From Stomoxys calcitrans (Eukaryota > Arthropoda > Insecta > Diptera > Muscidae): a DNA stretch of 64,000 bases. The stretch lies in NCBI RefSeq assembly GCF_963082655.1, contig NC_081553.1, forward strand, positions 152,750,941-152,814,940, in the 5' to 3' direction. The notes beneath the pieces were generated by a model. The model did no database searches, was not told the DNA's origin, and saw only the letters and a list, made by a program, of their open reading frames with translations. The translations under genes were made by a program, and so were the position numbers. This document shows, piece by piece, positions 32,881 through 44,834 of this stretch. Every line of letters begins with the position of its first letter. Within the stretch, counting starts at the first letter, position 1.

Positions 32881-34760
32881 TCAATGCGTACGTAAATAAG
32901 CATAAGCATGCTAACTTTCGAAGGAGTAAAGTTAGGCGATTGAAATTATGCACAAATATTGTACTTCTAATTAGTGCAGGGCGTTTGGGATTGTAAATAG
33001 GCTAAATCGGCCCATGTTTTTGTATAGCTGCCATGTAAAGCGATCTCGTATCTTGACTTTTGAGCCTTCAGATCTTTTTGAGCCTGTGTTTTGTTATGAC
33101 TTCCAACAACTGTCCTAAGTATGGTCTAAATCGGTATATTACCTGATAAAGCTACCATATAAACTTGCCTGGGATTTGGACTTCTTGGTCATTTAGAGTG
33201 TGTAATTGTTATCCGATTTTTTGCAAGAACTGTTTTGCTTCGTTTTTCAACAAATATGCCGAGTATGGTCCAAATCGATTTATAACGTGATATAGCTCCC
33301 ACATAAACCGAATATCAGATTTCATTTCATTATCCTCTAGAGGGCGCAATTCTTATATGATTTGGTTAAAATTTTGTTCAATGACTTCTCCTAGACCGTC
33401 GACATACGTGCCACATCTGGTCTGAATATGTCCATAACCCGACATAGGTCCCATATAAACCAATCTCCCGATTTTACATCTTGAGCCCCTACTTTGCTCA
33501 ATTTTTATCCAATTTGGCCGAAGTTTTTGATTGTTTGATTTGATTTTTGCTCATAGTGTTGACAGAATGAAATCGTTTCAAACAGCAACCTAAAAAATGA
33601 ACCCTGACTAACTTAACTCCGTTGAAACTTTTTGGTCGTTTTAATGTAATTTCCTCTGAGTTGATTTTTGTTGTAGTTCATGGTATCGCCTCGATGTCGC
33701 TAAAGTCACACAGATCTAATTTGGGATCCTTGTACTCGCTATAACGCTATAACGAATTCGGTTATTTTAATGCCACGACATATATTGGGCTCATTGTAAC
33801 CATAGCATAGAAAGCAACATCTCTCTGTATATGAAAGTCAAAGTGTGTTTGCTTGCCTGTTTGTTTGAAACTCGAACACGACCGAACCGATTTACTTTCA
33901 CAGATTGCGTAGGATGGTAAAAATAATAGCCCATCAGCGGAAAGCAGTTGCTCTTCTCTGAAAAGTTTACCACACAAGAGAGCTCATACACATATATCAT
34001 CAATTTCTAGGATCTTGCATTATAGAAGGCCTAAAAGAAGTATTTTGTCAGCTATTGAAAATGCCACTAGTCATTCCATGACAACTTCTCAGAATTACTT
34101 CCTGATTCGAATTTAACTATGCCCGTCGAAATCACGATAGCGTTTGAACAAATAAAGATATCCGCTCGGATCGCTTATCCGCTTATCGTTTTTGGTAATT
34201 GGGGACTGCATATGGGTCATATCGGTTCAGATTTGGATACAGCTCCCATATAAACCGATCCCCAGTTTTGACTTCTTGAAACCTTAGGATCTCAATTTTC
34301 ATCCGATTTGGCTGAAATTCGGCACAAAGACCTCTGTTTCGACTTCTGTGCTAAGTATGATCCAAATAGGTCTATATACTGATATAGCCTCCATATTAAC
34401 CGACCCCCACATTTGAATTCTTGGGCACCTAGAAGCCCCAATATCCACTTTATTTGGCTGAAATTTGGCACAAAGACTTATGGCACAAAGACTTACAATG
34501 CCTCCTAATAAACCGATCCCCGACTTGACGTCTTGAGCTCCCAGAAGCCTCAATTTTCAAATGATTTGGCACAACGATTTCCAGTACTGATTCGGTTTAT
34601 GTACTGATATAGGCATTCTTAAATATTGATACCCCGATATGACTTCTTGAGACCATAAAAGTCGCTATCAACTCTCAATTTGATGGTTGCAAAACAATTA
34701 TTCCAATACGAACTGAATTAATAAGGTAAATTTTTAGCGGAATCAATCATTGTGTTGGGT
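32881..34760. repeat. Dispersed repeats (TATAGCTCCCATATAAACC family)
   Basis: At least five copies of a unit with TATGGTC(C/T)(A/G)AATCGGT, then TATAGCTCCCA(T/C)ATAAACC and a GACTTCTTGAG phrase, for example near 33260-33320, 33410-33480, 34200-34270 and 34350-34420. A different piece at 33780-34010 has CTCGAACACGACCGAACCGA followed by TTTCACAGATTGCG, like the heads of the Helitron-like elements. No gene. Confidence 0.5.
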
Positions 34761-34952
34761 ACCAAAGGCATGACCCGGCCAAAAAATTGGAAACCCTTCG
34801 AGTTCTTAAAATGCAAAGCCCAGATCCCCCACTTGGGTTGTATTGTTTTACTTTATATGTCTCCTAAACTCATGCAAAATATTCTTGGAACCAAACAATC
34901 TTTGCAGTCTCCACAACCAATTTTCTTAAAAATGCCGATTTTTGTTATTAGG
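34761..34952. other. Unrecognised stretch
   Basis: No ORF or repeat recognised with confidence. Confidence 0.3.
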
Positions 34953-35812
34953 TTAGTTTGAAAAGAGGGTGCAGATATTAATCCGCCCGGCTTGTTGTGC
35001 GCTCTAAAATCTAAAAAGTAACCTCGAAAAAGAAAATCTCAGCAATTGCGTGCTACTTACAAAATCCTTAATTGTTTTCCATGCCACTGCCCTAAGTTGG
35101 TTCATGTCTGGTAAAGTAACCCCACCTAAGTGCCGGTATCTGTTAGACGCGAATGCCGGGCAATGCAAAGGAAATGCTCTAACGTCTCATCATCTTCCCC
35201 GCATGCCCTACATATGCTATTAATTGCCGCACCGTTTTTACATTAGAGAGCTCATAGTCCTATGTTTCCAGTCATGATACCAATAGCTATACTGACCTAC
35301 TTCTTACTTTCTTTCAGTAATAGCCTCGTCTTCTAACGATATGGATCCCCCATAGGAGTTTCGCCGTTCTACCGACGGTTTCAGGTTAACCAAGTTTATT
35401 GACGGCAGTCTTCTGGCCTTCACCGCCAAATTGTTATGGCCCGGCACCCAAACGATGCTAATTTTGCCATCCTCAGAAAAGAATGGCAAGACAGTTGTCA
35501 CCTTACAGTCTTGGTTACTATTACCCTAATGGCAATTTTACTGTCCGTAAAGATGTTCACACTCGACGTCCTCACGTAAGCACCACACCACCCCACGCAT
35601 ATGGACATGCAGTCTAAAACAGATCTCAATCCCTGGGGTTTCAATGTAGACGCCCAGGCCCATTCTGTACTTTAGCTTTGATCCATCCGTGTAACGTGTC
35701 ATCTTCCAGATGGCAATACTAGGGTGCCGTCAATCCAAGACTATGCGACTGTCTTGGAATGTCAGAACCTTATGGATCTATCTGGAAGATCACGTTACAC
35801 GGATGTTTTATA
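34953..35812 (-). pseudogene. LINE B 3' end fragment
   Basis: Minus strand: RNase H piece (35700-35600), then ISIVWVPGHN near 35460 with the following GN-ADD part deleted to NLAVKARRLPSINLVN, then the cysteine-bearing C-terminus and a 3' UTR ending near 34953 with CCCTCTTTTCAAACTAACCT. Homologous to 47828-48480 and 60053-60195. At its 5' side it turns into a foldback (35684-35805). Confidence 0.7.
35684..35805. repeat. Foldback at LINE B truncation point
   Basis: 35684-35741 and 35751-35805 form imperfect inverted arms around one centre near 35746. The outer parts (CATCCGTGTAACG and CGTTACACGGATG) and inner parts (TCCAAGAC and GTCTTGGA) match well; the middle has diverged. Confidence 0.8.
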
Positions 35813-35945
35813 GTAACCTCTTACTTTTTTTTACCATTTTTCCATATTAGTGCTACATTTACCTTTTGCGCCCAGGGGGATTTGAACAAGGGATCTTTAG
35901 TTCATAATTTGCGCGGCTAAAGGTAAACAAATACAATTGTCTATT
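35813..35945 (-). repeat. tRNA-derived SINE (family T), copy 4
   Basis: The minus strand has CCCTTGTTCAAATCCCC (B-box-like, near 35892-35876) followed by GGGCGCAAAAGGTAAATG and ATGGAAAAATGGTAAAAAAA. Much of the A-box half is deleted (GCCGCGCAAATTATGAAC remains). Confidence 0.5.
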
Positions 35946-36607
35946 CTTTTATCTATAAAAGAAAAAAATTAAGTAAATTCAAAAAAATCTTAAGAATATT
36001 ATTAAAATGTCTCTATTTGTTTTTTTTTACAAAGTTTTAAATTTGAATATTGTTTTCAGCCAATTGCGATTCGAAATATCGAAATTCGAAAATTCCGATT
36101 GAATTCTACTGTTCTCAAATGTCTTCTATTATCCCCCACTTCATTGTTTTGCAAAAAAAAAAAAATTAGAAGTACCAACTAGAAGCAATGATTTTTAGGG
36201 TCTTCTTAAAACTACATAAACTAAAATCCTTTCTATGAATTGAGCATCTGTTTTTAGAAACTTATTCAGAATCTTCTTGGTTTGACACAATAAAGAAATA
36301 TTCTTCTTCTTAAGGTTAAAATTTTTTTCTTTGAAAGTATAGGGAAATGAAATCTTAAAATACATTTTCTGCAAAATCAACTCTTTTTTGTGTTATGACT
36401 CTGAACTCAGTCATTCATCGTCATTGGCCGTCAAGCTAACCTCTGCGCTACGATGGTATTCAATCTATATGACAGTTTATTCAAATATGATCAAATCTGG
36501 ATCAGATTTGCATTAGTAAAGGGTAATGTGTAGGAGTCTACCAAACCCATTGTTCAAATTTTATCGAAATCGGATTAAAATGCTCCTATCGGGAGAGAGG
36601 TCTGTTT
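35946..36607. other. AT-rich stretch, no gene recognised
   Basis: Long A and T runs, no domain. 36470-36600 contains a diverged dispersed repeat (AATCGGATTAAAATGCTCCT). Confidence 0.4.
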
Positions 36608-36778
36608 TCCGCAGTATTTTAGAAGGCATTATCTAGGCACTGTTTTCAACTGGGCTTTTATAAGTGCTAATTGTAGAAGTGAAATTAGAAAGCGAGCCCG
36701 TATGTCTTTGGAATACCTCCAGACTTCTTTGCAGGTATTTTTAAAAGCCTGCCACACATCTCTTGCGGCCGCTGCGAG
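36608..36778 (-). pseudogene. Family C fragment, copy 3
   Basis: Matches the last third of 2460-3065 and the start of 20762-21310 (phrases GAAAGCGAGCCCGTATGTCT and CAGACTTCTTTGCAGGTATT). Too short and broken to assign function. Confidence 0.5.
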
Positions 36779-37480
36779 GGTATACAAGTTTTTTATTTCG
36801 GAAGCCTGGCGTAAGCTTTAGCCCAAAAATAACCTCCCCAACTAAAAGAGGACCGATTATAGCAATAGCGGACTAAAATTAACGGTGTTTGGGAGTAGAA
36901 AACGAAACTTATATTAAAATTTTAGGTCAATTAGCATGGGGACCGTAACACCCCTGAAACCCAAAACAGTGGCGTTCCACTTTTTCTTATTTGGCTTACT
37001 AACTGTTTACGACAATGCGCAGTGCAAATGAGAGGTAAAAAATACGTAATTTTTTCCTTATGGAATGATCATGGGCAATTTTACGTAATGATAATATCGC
37101 GTTCAAATGAAAAGTATTAGTGAGTGGACTGCGATTTTAATAAGTACATTGTGCTCAAACACTTAATAGAGCATATTGATCCATCAGCGCAATGTGTTAA
37201 TTAAATAAAAGATTTTAGTACTAATCTATCATCCAACACACATAATTAAACATTGTTTTCTTAGCCGAAGGATTTAGATAATGGTTTCGGCCAAAAAACG
37301 ACTCAAAAAATAACGGTACACCGAATCAAAAATTGATACGGTATTGATAGTAATTTGAATCCGCTTTGTTTTATAACTATGCCGAATGTTTGAAGTCGTT
37401 ACATTCTAATGGACACAACCTTCCGCTTCAAATTTCGATCGCAGAATTATTGGGTTTTTAAACCTAATAAAGTATGGACA
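36779..37480. other. Decayed repeats, no gene recognised
   Basis: 36830-37200 retains scattered phrases of the minisatellite element (GGAGTAGAAAACGAAACTTA, TTCAAATGAAAAGTATT). The remainder is unrecognised. Confidence 0.35.
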
Positions 37481-37742
37481 AATAGGTTAGGTTAGGTCAG
37501 AATCGCAGTCTACTTTCCAAAAAAGACTCACTTAGACAATTTTAGTCCATTTTGATACCAAAGTAGTGACAGACCTAACCTCTAGTGGGAGTCTTATCCA
37601 CGACCTCCGTTCGGTTCCCACAGGCAGTCTACAGACTCGCTTGGATTATTTTAGTCCAATTTGATACCAAACTAGCAGCAGGCCAGGCCTCTAGTGGGAA
37701 TCGAACCCGCGCTATCAACTCGGCTACCGGGGCGACCTGGGA
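37481..37742 (-). repeat. tRNA-derived SINE with LINE A-like 3' tail (dimeric)
   Basis: Read on the minus strand: tRNA-like head (37740-37690) with A-box-like TAGCCGAGTTGATAGC at 37726-37711 and B-box GGTTCGATTCC at 37707-37697, unusually close together. A first tail module (37685-37620) follows, then a second partial head lacking the B box, then a second tail module (37560-37495) with TTTGGTATCAAAATGGACTA and TGTCTAAGTGAGTCT. The end is TGACCTAACCTAACCT. The tail modules closely match LINE A 3' ends (1511-1577, 28263-28340). Confidence 0.75.
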
Positions 37743-37965
37743 TAACTAATAAAAGAAAGAAAATAGTATTATAATGATTAGATTTCTACACCGAGTGAAA
37801 AATTTATACTATACGGTATTGGTAGTTAATACCAAAAGGTATGAATGAAGGTTTTACATTATCCATATCTTACGGTGTTATTTTCAATTCGGTGTTATCT
37901 GCGTTCTTCTTTCGGTGTGCAAAATAAATAATTTATTAAATGTACAATAAAAAATACCATTAAAA
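37743..37965. other. Unrecognised stretch before the satellite
   Basis: Contains phrases such as GGTATTGGTAGTTAATACC, itself a short palindrome. No gene. Confidence 0.3.
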
Positions 37966-38107
37966 ATTCTGAAATTCAATTGGTAATTCGGAAATTTTAT
38001 TTGAAATTCAGATATTGTATTTGAAATTCAGAAATTCCATTTGATATTCAAATATTCCATTTAAAATTCAGAATATTTCATTTGAAATTCTGATATTTTA
38101 TTTGAAA
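37966..38107. repeat. 20-21 bp satellite, left edge
   Basis: About seven diverged units of the form CAGAATATTTCATTTGAAATT (period 20-21 bp). Continues at 41172 after the Helitron-like insertions. Confidence 0.85.
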
Positions 38108-39343
38108 CTAGCTGACCCAAGCCCGCTCCGCTGCGCTTTCTTTTACTTTATATGGAACAAAAGTTTCAGTGGAATATTTATTTTCGACAATTAAAGATCT
38201 TTAAGAGAAATACCATGCTAACTTGACTAACAGTTTAACAATATAAGTGCCTTTATCTGAGTCCCATATGATCTTTATTGGTCTACTAATTTAAGTTTGG
38301 ATGTAAGGTGTACTCCATTCTTAAAATACTTCATTTCAGCCCGATATTCTCATAATGTCTGATACATGGTCCTACATTTCGATGTCAAATTCGTATTCTA
38401 CTCCCAAATACCTTTATTTGAGGCCCATATTGCGATAGTCAGAAAAAAATTGCTGTTTCTGGGGTATTTTGGGAAAGGGGAAAACCCCCAGAAAATTGGT
38501 CCCGAAAATGGGTATCAATTCTTGCTCCACTCCCCAAAACCTTTCATTTAAGCTGGACATTGACATTGTCGGTAAATATGCCCGATTTAGGGATGTTTTG
38601 GGGATTGGGGTGGTCCCCAAACATTAAGCTCGGAAAATATATCAGCAACGTGCTCTATTCTCATATATCTATATATAGTATATTCTCATATATCTATTGG
38701 ATATCAAATTCGTTTTCTAATCACATTTAAACTCCTTATTGCAAAAGTCAGCTAATATGTCCGGTTTGGGAAACGTGGTCCCACATTTGGATACAAGATT
38801 TGTATTCTACTCGCAAATACCTCTCATTTGAGTCCCATATTGCCATGGTCGGTAAATATGTCCGATTTGGGGGTGTTTAGGGGCTTGGGGTGGTTCCCCT
38901 AGTACTTGGTCCGACAGTTGGACATCAGATTCGTTTTCTCATCCTAAATACCTTTCATTTGAGTCCCATATTGTCGTGATTGGTTTAAATATATGTTTGC
39001 TAGGTTTTAGGGTGGGGCAGCCCCCCTAGGTACCCCATCCGAAATTTGGATACCAAATTTTTATTTTTAGGGTACTATATAAGAGCACAAAAAATTTCGC
39101 CTAAATCGCACTACCCATCTCCGAGATCTGGCGTTTCTGAAAATAAGGGTAAGGGGGTGGGTCCGCCCCCCCTTCAGATATCAAAAAATTTAGTAACCTG
39201 TTTTCACCACGGGGTCATTATACACCATCTGTGAAAATATCAAGAAAATCGGTTCAGCCGTTTCTGAGTCTATAAGGAACACACAAACATACAAACAAAC
39301 AAACCAACCTACAAACAAACACAAATTGATTTTTATGTATAAG
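38108..39343 (-). mobile_element. Helitron-like element 1 (1236 bp, both ends present)
   Basis: On the minus strand it begins at 39343 with TCTTATACATAAAAATCAAT and ends at 38108 with GGGTCAGCTAG followed by T. A short stem-prone AAAGCGCAGCGGAGCGGGCTT precedes the terminus. It contains GAAACGGCTGAACCGATTTT, the ATCTCGGAGATGGGTAG phrase, and several 150-170 bp minisatellite units. TC start, CTAG end and insertion next to T fit non-autonomous Helitrons. No Rep/helicase is encoded, so the class is inferred from ends only. Confidence 0.55.
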
Positions 39344-41171
39344 ACTAGCTGACACAGGCCCGCTTCGCTGCGCCTTCTTTTACTTTAAATGGAACAAAAG
39401 TTTCCTTGGAGAGAGGTGGTCCCCAAGAAAAAATATTAGCATCGTGCTCTTATTCTTTTAAATACCATTTATTTAAACCCCATATTGCCATTGGCTAAAG
39501 AGAAGTTTACAGGATAAGGCGTCCCCAAAATAGGTTATCAAATTCGTTTTCTAATTTTAAATACCTTTCATTTGAGCCACATATTGACATGGTCGAAATA
39601 TTTTTTTCCTTTGGGGATGTTTTGGGAAAGGGGTGATGCCCTTAATATATGGTCTAACATTTGGATATCAAATTCGGGTTCTACTTCCAAATACCTTTAT
39701 TTGAGCCTCATACTGCTAGACCCCTACATTGTCATGGTCGGTAAATATGCCCGATTTAGGGGTGTTTTAGGGAGTGGGGTGGTCCCCCAAATTCTAAGCC
39801 CTGAAAATATATCAGCAACGTGCTCTATTCTCATATATCTATATATCATTTATTTGAACCCCATATTGCCATTGGCCTCAAAATTGGATATCAAATTCGT
39901 TTTCTAATCTCATGTAAACTCCTTATTGCAAAAGTCCGCTAATATGTCCGGTTTGGGGTATTGGCCCTAAAAACTTTGAATATTTAGTTCCACTCTCTTT
40001 AAGACCCAAATTGTCTTGGTGAGCAAATACGTCCTATTTGGCGGTTGTTATGGTGGTGGGCCGTCCGCTAAACAGTTGGCCCCTAATGTTGATCTCAGAT
40101 ATGTGGTCTAATCCCACATACCTTTAATTTGAGTCCCATATTTCCATAGTCGGCAAACATGACCGGCTTGGGGGTGTTTTGAGGAATGGGCGGCCACTCA
40201 GTGAGTAGGCCTTGAAAAAATATATAGGATTCGTGTTCTACTCTAAAAACCCTCTTATTTGAGTCTCATATTGCAATAGTCAGCAAATACTTCCTCGTTG
40301 GGTGGTGCTGGGTTGGGGTGGCCCCATAAACACTTTTCCCTAATATTGATATCAGATTCGTGCTTTACTTCCAAAGACCTTTCATTTGAGCCCCATATTG
40401 CTATGGTCCTAAATTTGTCCCCATTGGGTGATGTTTTTGGGGAGAGGCGGCTCCCCAAGCACTTGATCCCATATTTTGATATCAGATTCGAATTGTACAC
40501 TCAAATACCTTTTATTTAAGCCCCATATTCCCATGGTCAGTAAATGAGTCCTGTTTGGGGGTGTTTTGGGGAAGGGGTGGACCCCCAGAAACGTGGTCCC
40601 ACATTTGGATATCATAAACACTTTTCCCTAATATTGATATCAGATTCGTGCTTTACTTCCAAAGACCTTTCATTTGAGCCCCATATTGCTATGGTCCTAA
40701 ATTTGTCCCCATTGGGTGATGTTTTTGGGGAGAGGCGGCTCCCCAAGCACTTGGTCCCATATTCTGATATCAGATTCGAATTATACACTCAAATACCTTT
40801 TATTTAAGCCCCATATTCCCATGGTCAGTAAATGAGTCCTGTTTGGGGGTGTTTTGGGGTCCCATATTCTGATATCAGATTCGAATTATACACTCAAATA
40901 CCTTTTATTTAAGCCCCATATTCCCATGGTCAGTAAATGAGTCCTGTTTGGGGGTGTTTTGGGGAAGGGGTGGACCCCCAGAAACGTGGTCCCACATTTG
41001 GATATCAGATTCGTATTCTACTCGAAAATACCTTTCATTTGAGTCTCATATTGCTATGGTCGGTAAATATGTCCGATTTGGGGGTGTTTTGGGGTTTGGG
41101 GTGGTCCCCCAAGCACTTGGTCCGACAATTGGATATCAGATACGTTTTCTTATCCTAAATACCTTTCATAC
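39344..41171 (-). mobile_element. Helitron-like element 2 (5'-truncated, abutting element 1)
   Basis: Its CTAG end (39347-39344) touches the TC start of element 1 with no spacer. The body is a chain of 150-170 bp minisatellite units. The head motifs are missing and it stops at about 41171 against satellite. An internal block (40325-40610) is repeated almost exactly at 40615-40860, and a shorter overlap follows at 40861-40985. Confidence 0.55.
40325..40985. repeat. Internal tandem duplication of minisatellite units
   Basis: ATAAACACTTTTCCCTAATA occurs at about 40326 and 40616, and the 290 bp that follow are nearly identical. A third partial repeat begins near 40860 at CCCATATTCTGATATCAGAT. 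Confidence 0.85.
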
Positions 41172-41195
41172 ATATGTTGTTTGAAATTCAGATAT
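41172..41195. repeat. Satellite remnant between insertions
   Basis: TTTGAAATTCAGATATTAC, one satellite unit, lies between Helitron-like element 2 and the LINE D tail, showing that both went into satellite DNA. Confidence 0.7.
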
Positions 41196-42935
41196 TACTT
41201 ACTTTACTTTAATTGGCAATCTCATAACGTTTGTCCCATTAGCCGAACTTAGAATAGCGTTCCAAGCGCCTCGATCTTCTGCGTTCATTCTGAAATCTAT
41301 GACATAAAGTTTTGGGGTGTCTCCCACCAATTGATCTTTCCTTCGAGCTTTTGGTTGTCCCGGTTTGCGTGTACCACCGTGATTGCCTTCAAAAGACTTC
41401 TTTGCTGTAGCTTTTTCATTAATTCTGACATATGACCTAGCCAACGTAACCGTTGTATTTTCACACGTTAACTATGTTATCGTCGTCATACAGCTCGTGG
41501 TTCATACGACACCTACATTCTCCATTAACACATAATGATCGATATATTTTACGAAAAATCTTCCTCTCAAACACTCCAAGCTCTGCCTCATCTGCTTTCA
41601 CAAGTACCCATGCCTTGGAACCATATAACACGTGTAGTATCAGTGTCTTGTATAGTGTTATCTTCGTCTGTCGAGAGGTGACTTTGTTTACTTAACTACC
41701 TACTTAATCCAAAGAAGCATCTGTTTGCCAGTATTCAAAACTGGTATTGTTCGTTTCGGTAACGGCGGTTCCGATGTTGACAAAGTTACTGACTATCCCA
41801 AAGTTGTGGTTCCCAACTTTCTCCACTTCCGGTTGTACAAGGCGTTTTGAGAGTTGATACCATCCTTTTCGTCTTTTCTCCATTTGCTGCCAGAACCATG
41901 TTCACTGACTCTCTTTCGATTCTTTCAAAAGCTGCATTTACTACTTCCGGTGACCGACCTATGATATCGATGTCGTCGGCGTAGGCGATCAGCATATGTT
42001 CTCTTGTGCCATATCTACTCGTATTCGCATCTGCATCTCGTATAATTTTCTCCAGCAGGATATTAAATAGATCGCACGATAAGCTGTCTCCTTGTCTGAA
42101 ACCTCGTTTACTATTGAACGGTTCGGAGAGATTCTATCCTGAGGAGCGTGTTTCAGCAAGTGTAATCCGGCAGAGTCTTATTAATTTTGCAGGGATACCA
42201 AACTCAGACATGGCTTGAAATACCCTTTAACGTATAGCGGCTTTGTAGTCAAAAAAGAGGTGGTAGGTGCTGATTTGTCCTTTACAGGATTTGGCATGAA
42301 TATCGGGTCTAGGGTGATTTTCAAGCTCTAAAGCCAATTTGATAGGGCCCAATTATCTCATTGACTTTAGGTTTTAATCTTTCACACAGTACGCTCAAAA
42401 GTATCTTGTATGCGATGGGGAGGAGACTTATTCCTATTTAGTTGGCACATTCCTATCTTGTGCACGGGACATAGTATACTGAGGTACTAATCATCGGGTA
42501 TGCGTTCTTCTAGCCAGATCCCGCAGACAAGCTGATGCATACACCTCATCAGTGTGTCGCCTACGGTCTTAAATAGTTCAGCGAACAACCCGTCGGCTCT
42601 TGCTGCCTTGTAGTTCTTCAGACGGGTCACATCTACTTGAACCTCATTCTGACTAGGAGATAAACACTCTATACCATCATCTGGGATTGGTTCTGCCGTA
42701 TGCTCTTCGCCGCCATTGTCGGACACTATTTCTTCGTGCAGGCTAAATTTTCCGACAATTTGGTCAGATACATTTTCCTTCCCTATTTTCGCATTAAAAT
42801 CGTTCAGAACGATTTAATTTCATAGGCAGGGCAGCGGTCATATTCTCTTTATAGACGCTCGTAGAAAATATCCTTGCCCTGTTCGTCCTTATCTTCCATC
42901 GGGTCATTGGGCGAAATAAGGCTGATGTTGAAGAA
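41196..42935 (-). pseudogene. RTE-like LINE (family D), copy 1
   Basis: Leftward from 42935: endonuclease piece with LNDFNAKIGKENV and VGKFSLHEEI (near 42815-42740), deletion, then AEPIPDDGIECLSPSQNEVQ and RLKNYKAARADGLFAELFK (RT fingers, near 42695-42575). A gap follows, then palm with KRGFRQGDSLSC-like sequence near 42110, an intact YADD at 41983-41972 followed by IDIIGRSPEVVNAAFERIE, and a C-terminus with RKPGQPKARRKDQLVGDTPK near 41370. The 3' end is a TAAAGTAAGTAA-type simple repeat. The endonuclease and C-terminus recall elements related to craniofacial development protein 2; clade assignment is tentative. Confidence 0.7.
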
Positions 42936-44100
42936 ATTCAGATGTTCCATTTGAAATTCAGAATACTTCAATTGAAAATCAGAATATTTCATTTGAAATT
43001 CCAATACTTCATTTGAAATTCCGATACTTTACTTGAAATTCAAAATGTTTCAATTGAAATTCAGATATTTTTTTTGAAATTCAGAAATTGCATTTAAAAT
43101 GAAATTCAAATATTCCATTTGAAATTCAGAATATTTCAATTAAAATTCAGAATATTTTAATTGAAATTTTGAATGTTTCAATTAAAATCCAGACTACACC
43201 ACTCTCTACACCATTTTCAAGTGTAATTCAGAAAATACCAGCTGATATTCAGAAATTCTATTTGAAATAAAGAAATTTCATTTAAAGTTCAGATATTTTA
43301 TTTGAAATTTAGAAATTTTATTTCAAGTTCAGAGTATATCAATTGTAATACAGATATTGCACTTAAGACTCAGAATATCTCAATCAAAATTCAGATACTA
43401 ACAAAATTCAGAAAATACCAATAAAAATTCATAAATTCCTTTTATAATTCAGAAATTCCATTTGAAATTCAGATATTTTATATCAAATTTAGAAATGATA
43501 TGATAATCAGATAATCTATATGATAATCAGATATTCCATTTAAAATTCAGACACTCCAATTGAAAATCAAAATACTTCAGTTAAAATTAAGATATTTAAA
43601 ATTGAAATTCCGAAATTCCATTTGAAATTCATAATACGTTAATTAAAGTTCAGATATTCCATTTGAAATTTAAAATATTTCAATTGGAATTCAGATAAAT
43701 ATTTTATTTGAAATTCAGAAATTCCATTTGAATTTCAGAATATGTTAATTGAAATTTTATTTCGATTTCAGAATATGTTAATTGAAATTCAGAATATTTC
43801 AATTAAAATTCCGAATATTTCAACCACTTTCAAGTATAATTCGGAAAATACTAACTGAAATTTAGCAATTCCATGTGCAATTCAAAATATTCATTTAAAA
43901 TTCAGATATGTTATTTGAAATTCAGAAATTCCATTTGATATCCAGTTATTCCATTTAAAATTCAAAATATTTCATTTGAAATTCAAAATATTTCATTTGA
44001 AATTCAAAATATTTCATCTGAAATTCAGATATTTAATTTGAAATTCAAAATATTTCATTCTAAGTTCAGAAATTTCATTTGAAATATTATATCTACAATT
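42936..44100. repeat. 20-21 bp satellite block with interspersed spacer motifs
   Basis: About 55 diverged units of CAGAATATTTCATTTGAAATT type (variants with ATTCCA, TTTTA, TTTAAAATT). Interrupted by a spacer with GACTACACCACTCTCTACAC and ATTTTCAAGTGTAATTCAG at 43192-43235 and a shorter one at 43808-43845. All short ORFs are repeat artefacts. Confidence 0.9.
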
Positions 44101-44640
44101 CCATACTTGTTTTGTCTACCTAAAACTCACAGTTATATAGACCCATAGAATAATTTTATGTTGGGTCATTCTGGAAGTGACTTGTGCGGATGAAATAAGT
44201 AATATTCGTGTTTCTCAGAAGTGACTTAACCGCCATGCTATATGTGGTGGGACTGATGATATGCTATGGGAGTCCTTCCTTGTTTTCCCGAAAAGGGATC
44301 TCTGGGTTGAGGGCACCTCGCTCTTCCCGGGACCCTCTGTATACTCGGATGAGTATAAATTGTATGGGGCACTGGAGCAGGAGCCTTTATTGAATTCTTT
44401 GGAATCAGGGATTCTTATAGACTTCTTTTAGGTGGAGGTCTTTGCGATCTCGAAAGCACTGCAGACGATGCAGCAACGTCGGGGTTAATTGTTATGCCGA
44501 CAAATATTGAAAATAGAAAAAAAACATATAAGTTAAAAATTAAAAAAAGGTTTAATTAATAACCTGTAAGTGCAGAGCCATAAAAAAGCGTGGGTTTCAA
44601 TAATACACCCACAGGCGTATATACAAATATATTAAATGAA
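44101..44640. other. Unrecognised insert in the satellite
   Basis: Normal-composition DNA (44150-44500) with a 61-codon ORF at 44208-44393 that has no recognised domain, then an A-rich stretch. It interrupts the satellite, so it is probably a transposon fragment I cannot name. Confidence 0.4.
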
Positions 44641-44834
44641 ATTTAGGTACGCATTTAAAATTCAGAATTTTTCAATTGACTACACCACTTCAAAGTATAA
44701 TTCGTAAAATACTAATTGAAACCCAAAAATTCAAAAATTTCATTTGAAATTGAGAATGTGTCATTTGAAACTCTGAATAATTCAATTAAAATTCGAAAAA
44801 TCACGAAAAATCAAAGTATTTGATGATTCATGCA
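44641..44834. repeat. Satellite block
   Basis: Further diverged 20-21 bp units, with one GACTACACCACTTCAAAGTA spacer at 44678-44697. Confidence 0.8.

Noticed and set aside
35813..35945. Functional tRNA gene
   Set aside because: Only a B-box-like stretch is present and the A-box half is deleted; it matches the SINE family T body.
44208..44393. 61-codon ORF in the satellite insert as a gene
   Set aside because: No domain, no upstream signal, and the flanking DNA is repeat. Kept only as part of an unrecognised insert.
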